A stretch of 64,000 nt of DNA. Origin: Hartmannibacter diazotrophicus (GTDB taxonomy: Bacteria > Pseudomonadota > Alphaproteobacteria > Rhizobiales > Pleomorphomonadaceae). The notes beneath the pieces are model-generated. The model saw only the letters and a list, made by a program, of their open reading frames with translations. It did not search any database and was not told the DNA's origin. The stretch spans positions 1,486,550 through 1,550,549 of the forward strand of contig NZ_LT960614.1 of NCBI RefSeq assembly GCF_900231165.1, written 5' to 3'. This document shows, piece by piece, positions 59,099-64,000 of this stretch; within the stretch, counting starts at the first letter, position 1; each line of letters begins with the position of its first letter. Position numbers and translations under genes: made by a program.

Positions 59099-61654
59099 AT
59101 GACCGAGGCGGCAGTATCTGACAGTCCCATTCAGGGTCTTTCGGCGGATGAGGCCCGGGCGCGGCTTGCCGCCGAAGGTTACAACGAACTGCCAAGCACG
59201 GCCTCGCGCTCGCCGCTGCGGATCGTCTTCGAAGTCCTGAAGGAGCCGATGCTCCTGCTGCTTCTCGGCGCCGGATTGATCTACCTCGTCCTCGGCGATC
59301 TCAAGGAGGCGCTGATCCTTCTCGCCTTTGCCGGGCTTTCGATCGTCATCACCGTTGTCCAGGAGGCGAGAACGGAACGCGTCCTCGAAGCGCTGCGCGA
59401 TCTGACCAGTCCGAGGGCGACGGTGATCCGGGACGGAGACAGGATTGTCATCGCCGGGCGCGAGGTTGTCCGGGGTGATCTCGTCGTGCTCTCCGAAGGC
59501 GACCGTGTCCCCGCCGATTGCCGTCTCGTCGAGGCACAGAACCTGGAAGCGGACGAGTCGCTTCTGACGGGCGAATCCGTGCCGGTCCGCAAGGCTTTGA
59601 AGAACGACGGAGATCTACCGCCCCTGCAGCCGGGAGGTGACGATCTTCCCTTTGCCTTTTCCGGCTCGATGATCGTGCGGGGGACGGGGCTTGCGGAAGT
59701 CGTCGCGACAGGGGTTCAAAGCCAGATCGGCAGGATCGGCCAGCGGCTCAGCGCGCTCGACACCGAGCCGCCGCGTCTGAAGCTGGAGACGGCGCGTCTG
59801 GTCGGGCTCTCTGCCGTCGGCGCCGCCCTGATCAGCCTCGCCACCGTCCTGATGTACGGCATCCTGCGCGGCGGATGGCTCGATGCGCTGCTGGCGGGCA
59901 TCGCTATCGGCATGTCCATGCTGCCGGAGGAGTTCCCGATGGTGCTCGCCGTCTTCATGGCGATGGGCGCCTGGCGGATCTCGAGGGCCGGCGTCCTGAC
60001 GCGCCGCGCCGCCTCGATCGAAACCCTCGGCGCCGCCACGGTTCTGTGCACCGACAAGACCGGCACGCTGACGGAAAACCGGATGACCGTCGCCGAGGTC
60101 AGGCTCGCGTCGGGCGAGGTCCATGCGCCGGCCCGGGCAGGGGAAGGGGCCATCCCGGCGGCTGGTTTTGCGGACCTGGCCGAGGTCGCGGCCATGGCCA
60201 GCACGCCAGAGCCGTTCGATCCGATGGAAAAGGCCCTTCACGCCTTCGCCGGCGATTTTGCCTACGCTGGCGTGGCGCCGCGCGGCGGGCAGCCGGCCCG
60301 AAACTATGCGCTGAGCCAGGATCTGCTGGCGATGACGATGGTCTGGCCGGCCGGGGATGGAACGTTCATCGCTGCCGCGAAGGGCGCGCCGGAGGCCATC
60401 GCGGGGCTCTGCCGTCTCGATGAAACAGCCATGGCGGCGATGCGGCAATCCATTGCTGCGATGGCGGAAAAGGGCCTGCGCGTTCTCGGCGTCGCCCGGG
60501 CCGTTGTCCCGCATGAAGACCTTCCCGAGACGCAGGACGCCTTCGACTTTGAGTTTCTCGGCCTCGTCGGATTGTCGGATCCCTTGCGCGCCCATGTGCC
60601 CGCCGCCATCGCCGAATGCCGGGCGGCAGGCATCCGCGTCGTGATGATCACGGGGGATTATCCCGTCACCGCCCGCGCCATCGCCGAAGAGGCCGGACTG
60701 CTGATCGACGGCGTCCTGACCGGCGAGGACATCGCCAGGGTCTCCGACGAGGAACTGCGGGCGTTGGCGCGAACGGCCAGCGTCTTTGCCCGGATCATGC
60801 CGGAGCAGAAACTGAGGATCGTCCAGGCGCTGAAGGCCGACGGCGAGATCGTCGCGATGACCGGCGATGGCGTCAACGATGCCCCGTCGCTGAAGGCCGC
60901 CCATATCGGCGTCGCGATGGGGGCGAGGGGCACGGACGTGGCCCGCGAGGCATCCGCGATCGTTCTCCTGAACGATGATTTCGGATCGATCGTCGCCGCC
61001 GTGCGGCTGGGGCGCCGGATCTACGACAACATCCGCAAGGCCATGGGCTTCATCGTCGCCGTTCACGTGCCGATTGCGGGCCTTGCGCTGCTGCCGCTGC
61101 TGACGGGCTCGCCCATCATCTTCTGGCCGATCCATATCGCCTTCATCGAGATGATCATCGATCCCGTCTGTTCCCTGGTCTTCGAGGCGGAGGTCGAGGA
61201 GCACGATGTCATGAAGCGCCCGCCGCGCCGCCCGGACGCGTCGCTGTTTTCCTGGCAACTGATCGGCTGGAGCCTGCTTCAGGGCGGCGTTGCTTTCGCT
61301 GTCGTCGCGGCCATCTACATCGGCTCGCTGGAGATGGGCATGCAGGCCGAACAGGCCCGCGCGCTGACCTTCTTCTCGCTCGTCCTCGCCATCGTCAGCC
61401 TCATCCTCGTCAATCGCTCCTTCAGCACGTCGATGGCGCGCGCGATCCTGCGCCCGAATGCAGCCTTGGCCGCCGTCATCCTCGTGGTTGCCCTGATGCT
61501 CGGGGTGTCCCTGTTCTGGCCCGTGGCAAGCTCCATTTTCCGCTTCGGTCCCGTGCCCGCGGCTGACCTTGCGCTCTCCGTCGCTGTCTCTGCCGGTCTT
61601 CTGCTGGCGCTCGAATTGATCAAGTCGCTCCTGCGGCCGTATCTGAAATTCTGA
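59099..61654 (+). CDS. P2-type cation-transporting ATPase, unknown ion
   Basis: Ion pump of 851 residues with the usual order: actuator domain with TGES, phosphorylation motif CTDKTGTLTENRMT near residue 318, nucleotide-binding KGAPE, hinge TGDGVNDAPS, and six C-terminal helices. The fourth helix reads MLPEEFPMVL, where calcium and sodium pumps have PEGLP; the ion-binding Glu is kept but the next residues differ. No cysteine pair typical of heavy-metal pumps is present. GGAGAG touches the ATG at 59090, so the ATG at 59099, 9 bases on, is preferred. Confidence 0.92.
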   Translation: MTEAAVSDSPIQGLSADEARARLAAEGYNELPSTASRSPLRIVFEVLKEPMLLLLLGAGLIYLVLGDLKEALILLAFAGLSIVITVVQEARTERVLEALRDLTSPRATVIRDGDRIVIAGREVVRGDLVVLSEGDRVPADCRLVEAQNLEADESLLTGESVPVRKALKNDGDLPPLQPGGDDLPFAFSGSMIVRGTGLAEVVATGVQSQIGRIGQRLSALDTEPPRLKLETARLVGLSAVGAALISLATVLMYGILRGGWLDALLAGIAIGMSMLPEEFPMVLAVFMAMGAWRISRAGVLTRRAASIETLGAATVLCTDKTGTLTENRMTVAEVRLASGEVHAPARAGEGAIPAAGFADLAEVAAMASTPEPFDPMEKALHAFAGDFAYAGVAPRGGQPARNYALSQDLLAMTMVWPAGDGTFIAAAKGAPEAIAGLCRLDETAMAAMRQSIAAMAEKGLRVLGVARAVVPHEDLPETQDAFDFEFLGLVGLSDPLRAHVPAAIAECRAAGIRVVMITGDYPVTARAIAEEAGLLIDGVLTGEDIARVSDEELRALARTASVFARIMPEQKLRIVQALKADGEIVAMTGDGVNDAPSLKAAHIGVAMGARGTDVAREASAIVLLNDDFGSIVAAVRLGRRIYDNIRKAMGFIVAVHVPIAGLALLPLLTGSPIIFWPIHIAFIEMIIDPVCSLVFEAEVEEHDVMKRPPRRPDASLFSWQLIGWSLLQGGVAFAVVAAIYIGSLEMGMQAEQARALTFFSLVLAIVSLILVNRSFSTSMARAILRPNAALAAVILVVALMLGVSLFWPVASSIFRFGPVPAADLALSVAVSAGLLLALELIKSLLRPYLKF

Positions 61655-61661
61655 CGATCGG

Positions 61662-61698
61662 AGCGGATCGGCGGCTGTCGCAGCCGGCCCGATCCGCT
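61662..61698 (+). terminator. Hairpin after the P-type ATPase gene
   Basis: A 10-bp outer stem (AGCGGATCGG at 61662-61671 with 61689-61698) and a 6-bp inner stem (61672-61677 with 61681-61686) have a 3-base loop and a 2-base bulge. No T run follows. It lies 8 bases after the stop codon. Confidence 0.6.
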
Positions 61699-61759
61699 TC
61701 CGCTGTGCATCGAACAAGAAACGGCGGTGCACAGCGTCGCGCCTGTATTATAAGGGCTC

Positions 61760-63775
61760 ATGTTCAGCGACCTGATTTCGTCGGTCGTCGAGTTCCTGCG
61801 ACTGAATCCCGGCTTTGCCTATCTGGCCGCATTCCTGCTGGCCTTTTCGGAATCCATTCCGATTGTCGGCGCCGTCGTCCCCGGAACCGCGACCATCCTC
61901 GCCTTGAGCGCCCTCGTGCCGAGCGGCGTGCTCGTCTTCTGGCCGCTGCTCGCAGCCACGGTCCTCGGCGCCATCGCTGGCGACGGTTTGTCGTTCTGGC
62001 TGGGCCATCGCTATCACCGCGGCGTCCTCGGGGCGTGGCCCTTCAGCCGCTATCCGGATCTCGTGCGCCACAGCGAAACCTTCTTCGACCGCCACGGCGA
62101 CAAGAGCGTCTTTCTTGCCCGCTTCATTCCCGGCGTCAGGGCCTTTGTTCCCTTGCTTGCCGGCGTCCTCAACATGGGCGTTGCCACCTTCTACACCGTG
62201 AACGTCGCCTCGGCGCTCGTCTGGGCGCCCGTGCATGTCCTGTCGGGCATGCTGGTCGGCACGTCGGTTGGCATGCTGGGCGAAGCGGCCAAGCCGCTGG
62301 CGCTGCTGCTGGTCGTCACCGTCATCGGGCTATGGGTGGTTGTGCAGGTGGTGCGCCTCACCCTGCGCCATGTGATGCCCGTCCTCCTGCTCGGTGCCGG
62401 GCATACGCGCATCTGGGCAGAGAAGCAGCCGGGATGGCTGCCGCGTTATCTCGCCGCCGTGCTCGATCCGCAGCAGAGCGACGCGCGCGTGTTGGCCGCT
62501 CTCATTCTCGTTCTGGCGGCCGGCGCGTGGACCTTCTTCGGCATTCTGGAAGACGTCGTCACCGGCGATCCGCTCGTTTACGCCGATCAGGCCATCTACA
62601 ATATTTTTCAGGAGCTTCGCTCCGGCCCCGGCGATTCCATCATGATCGCGGTCACCGAACTCGGCGACACCAGCGTGGTCGTCGCCATGGTTCTGGCGGT
62701 GCTTGGCTGGCTGCTGTGGAAGGGCGCCTGGCGGACGGCGGGCTACTGGCTGGCGGCCATTGCCGGCGCCTCGATGCTCAACACGGCGATCAAGGTCGCC
62801 CTGCACCGCACCCGCCCGATCGGGGATCTCTACAACGGCTGGAGCGCCTTCTCCTTCCCGAGCGGGCACAGCACGATCAACTTCGTCCTCTACGGCTTCC
62901 TTGCCTTTCTCCTGGCGCGCTTCGCGTCGGGCCGGATGAAGATCGCGATCGCCTTTACGGCAGCCTGTTTTGCCTTCGCGATCGCCTTCTCGCGCCTTTA
63001 TCTCGGCGCGCACTGGTTCTCCGATGTGGCGGGCGGTCTCGCGTTCGGCTCGGCATGGCTGGCGCTGCTTGTGCTCTTCTACATGCGCCGCCCGGCCGAA
63101 CGGCTGCCGACGGCGCCATTTGTTGCGGTCTGCCTTCTGGTGCTCGTCGGCTTCGGTGGGTTTCATGTCGATCGCAATCACGCACGGGACGTCGAGCGCT
63201 ATGCGGTTCGCACGGCCGTGCCGACGATGACGCTGGCCGACTGGCGGGGGACGCGATGGCAGGATCTGGCCGTCTGGCGCACCGACCTGACCGGAGAGCA
63301 GGAGGAGCCGCTGACCATCCAGTGGGCCGGCGATCTTGAACCCTTGCGAACGGCTTTGCTGGCAGAGGGGTGGCAGCCATCGCCGCCGTGGACCGTCGCC
63401 AACGCGCTGCATTGGTTGACGCCGGGCGCATCGCCTGAGGGCTTGCCCGTGGTCCCCCTGCTTTCCAGCGGCCAACCTTCCGGTTTGGCGCTCATCCTGC
63501 CGGAGCCGGCATCATCGGGTGCGCGCCACGTCTTCCGCCTTTGGCCCGCCAACTTCAATGTCATCGACGGTCGCAAGAGCCCGCTCTGGGTCGGGTCCGT
63601 CATCAATGAGCAGTTGGTCGCGCCGCTTTCATTGGTGACGATCCCGCGAATGCAGCCGGCCGACCGGCCGATGCTTGCGTCAATCGAAACGGCGCTGGCT
63701 AAGGCCGGCATCACGGTGGAACGTCACAGCCGTCCGGAAGGCACGAACCCGGTCCTGCTCGGGTTCGTGCCTTGA
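61760..63775 (+). CDS. DedA-PAP2-LssY fusion membrane protein
   Basis: 671 residues in three parts. Residues 1-200 are DedA/VTT-like with ESIPIVGAVVPGT and FLARFIPGVRAFVPLLAG. Residues about 235-450 are a PAP2 phosphatase with all three motifs: KVALHRTRP, FSFPSGHSTIN and SRLYLGAHWFSDV. Residues 480-671 resemble the soluble LssY C-terminal domain. DedA proteins move or recycle lipid carriers, and PAP2 enzymes dephosphorylate them, so the fusion may recycle an undecaprenyl or phospholipid phosphate; this is inference. An AAGGG is 3 bases before the ATG. Confidence 0.93.
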   Translation: MFSDLISSVVEFLRLNPGFAYLAAFLLAFSESIPIVGAVVPGTATILALSALVPSGVLVFWPLLAATVLGAIAGDGLSFWLGHRYHRGVLGAWPFSRYPDLVRHSETFFDRHGDKSVFLARFIPGVRAFVPLLAGVLNMGVATFYTVNVASALVWAPVHVLSGMLVGTSVGMLGEAAKPLALLLVVTVIGLWVVVQVVRLTLRHVMPVLLLGAGHTRIWAEKQPGWLPRYLAAVLDPQQSDARVLAALILVLAAGAWTFFGILEDVVTGDPLVYADQAIYNIFQELRSGPGDSIMIAVTELGDTSVVVAMVLAVLGWLLWKGAWRTAGYWLAAIAGASMLNTAIKVALHRTRPIGDLYNGWSAFSFPSGHSTINFVLYGFLAFLLARFASGRMKIAIAFTAACFAFAIAFSRLYLGAHWFSDVAGGLAFGSAWLALLVLFYMRRPAERLPTAPFVAVCLLVLVGFGGFHVDRNHARDVERYAVRTAVPTMTLADWRGTRWQDLAVWRTDLTGEQEEPLTIQWAGDLEPLRTALLAEGWQPSPPWTVANALHWLTPGASPEGLPVVPLLSSGQPSGLALILPEPASSGARHVFRLWPANFNVIDGRKSPLWVGSVINEQLVAPLSLVTIPRMQPADRPMLASIETALAKAGITVERHSRPEGTNPVLLGFVP

Positions 63776-63797
63776 GGCGGGGGAGATCCAGGCTCCG

Positions 63798-64000
63798 TCA
63801 GCGGCCCGTGATGCCCGGAAAGACGATCAGGGTCGCAACCGCCAGCACCTGAAGGCAGATGAAGGGCAGCAGCGACTTGAAGATGTCGCCGAGGCTGATC
63901 TCCGGTGGCGCGACGCTTTTCAGATAGAAGGCGGCGGGGCCAAAGGGCGGCGACAGGAACGAGACCTGCATGTTCATGGCGAAGAGCACGCCGAACCAGA
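63798..64000 (-). CDS. TRAP transporter large permease, C-terminal part
   Basis: The last 67 residues of a minus-strand gene that begins beyond the window. The stretch FAMNMQVSFLSPPFGPAAFYLKSVAPPEI is the hallmark near the end of DctM-type large permeases, followed by a last membrane helix and a short tail ending PGITGR. The substrate cannot be inferred from this end. It converges with the DedA-PAP2 gene. Confidence 0.88.
   Translation of the reverse strand, partial: WFGVLFAMNMQVSFLSPPFGPAAFYLKSVAPPEISLGDIFKSLLPFICLQVLAVATLIVFPGITGR

Overview
The window looks like chromosome of a GC-rich alphaproteobacterium, most probably a member of the Hyphomicrobiales (Rhizobiales). The evidence is gene order: nuoL-nuoM-nuoN-birA-rnj-mce, DUF1467-proS-lolC-lolD-dnaE, rpsB-tsf-pyrH-frr-uppS-cdsA-dxr-rseP-bamA-lpxD-fabZ-lpxA-lpxI-lpxB and gltA-gltX-comEC-lexA are all blocks typical of that order. 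Further support comes from LpxI in place of LpxH, a monofunctional BirA, the short prolyl-tRNA synthetase, LexA boxes of the alphaproteobacterial GTTC-N7-GTTC type, and a palindromic intergenic repeat of the rhizobial kind (5697-5822). Genus cannot be decided from the sequence alone.

Layout. 1-6247: end of the complex I operon, biotin ligase, RNase J and methylmalonyl-CoA epimerase. 6279-10332: aldo/keto reductase with a divergent LysR regulator, then panC-panB; this block separates mce from DUF1467-proS. 10662-11632: AT-richer stretch (about 40% G+C in places) without an intact gene, but with a minus-strand UUCG terminator and a small, probably frameshifted minus-strand reading frame. 11633-19049: proS, lolCD, a 103-aa membrane-anchored protein behind a tandem LexA-box promoter, and dnaE. 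19167-34895: translation, isoprenoid, outer-membrane and lipid A genes, mostly overlapping and co-directional. 34911-42971: AGCS symporter, citrate synthase, glutamyl-tRNA synthetase, ComEC and LexA, whose promoter at 43194-43222 carries its own LexA box.

43537-64000 is accessory. ppk2 is followed by a rhizopine/inositol-type catabolic cluster: mocD-mocE-mocF on the minus strand, and a LacI regulator, mocC, mocB, ABC permease, ABC ATPase and mocA on the plus strand. mocF has lost most of its length by an in-frame internal deletion. Two similar palindromes in front of the two arms are candidate operators. Next comes an operon-like set I cannot assign to a known pathway (53788-58789): class III aminotransferase, an 85-aa TusA-like protein lacking the Cys-Pro motif, a fold-III PLP decarboxylase with a changed active-site motif, a SAM-binding protein and a TrmO/TsaA-like protein. 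The window ends with a P2-type ATPase, a DedA-PAP2-LssY fusion and the 3' end of a TRAP transporter large permease gene.

The points most worth following are the SOS-controlled 103-aa gene, the aminotransferase/TusA-like/decarboxylase operon, and the rhizopine cluster with its internally deleted reductase. No tRNA, rRNA, CRISPR array, insertion sequence or prophage was recognised.
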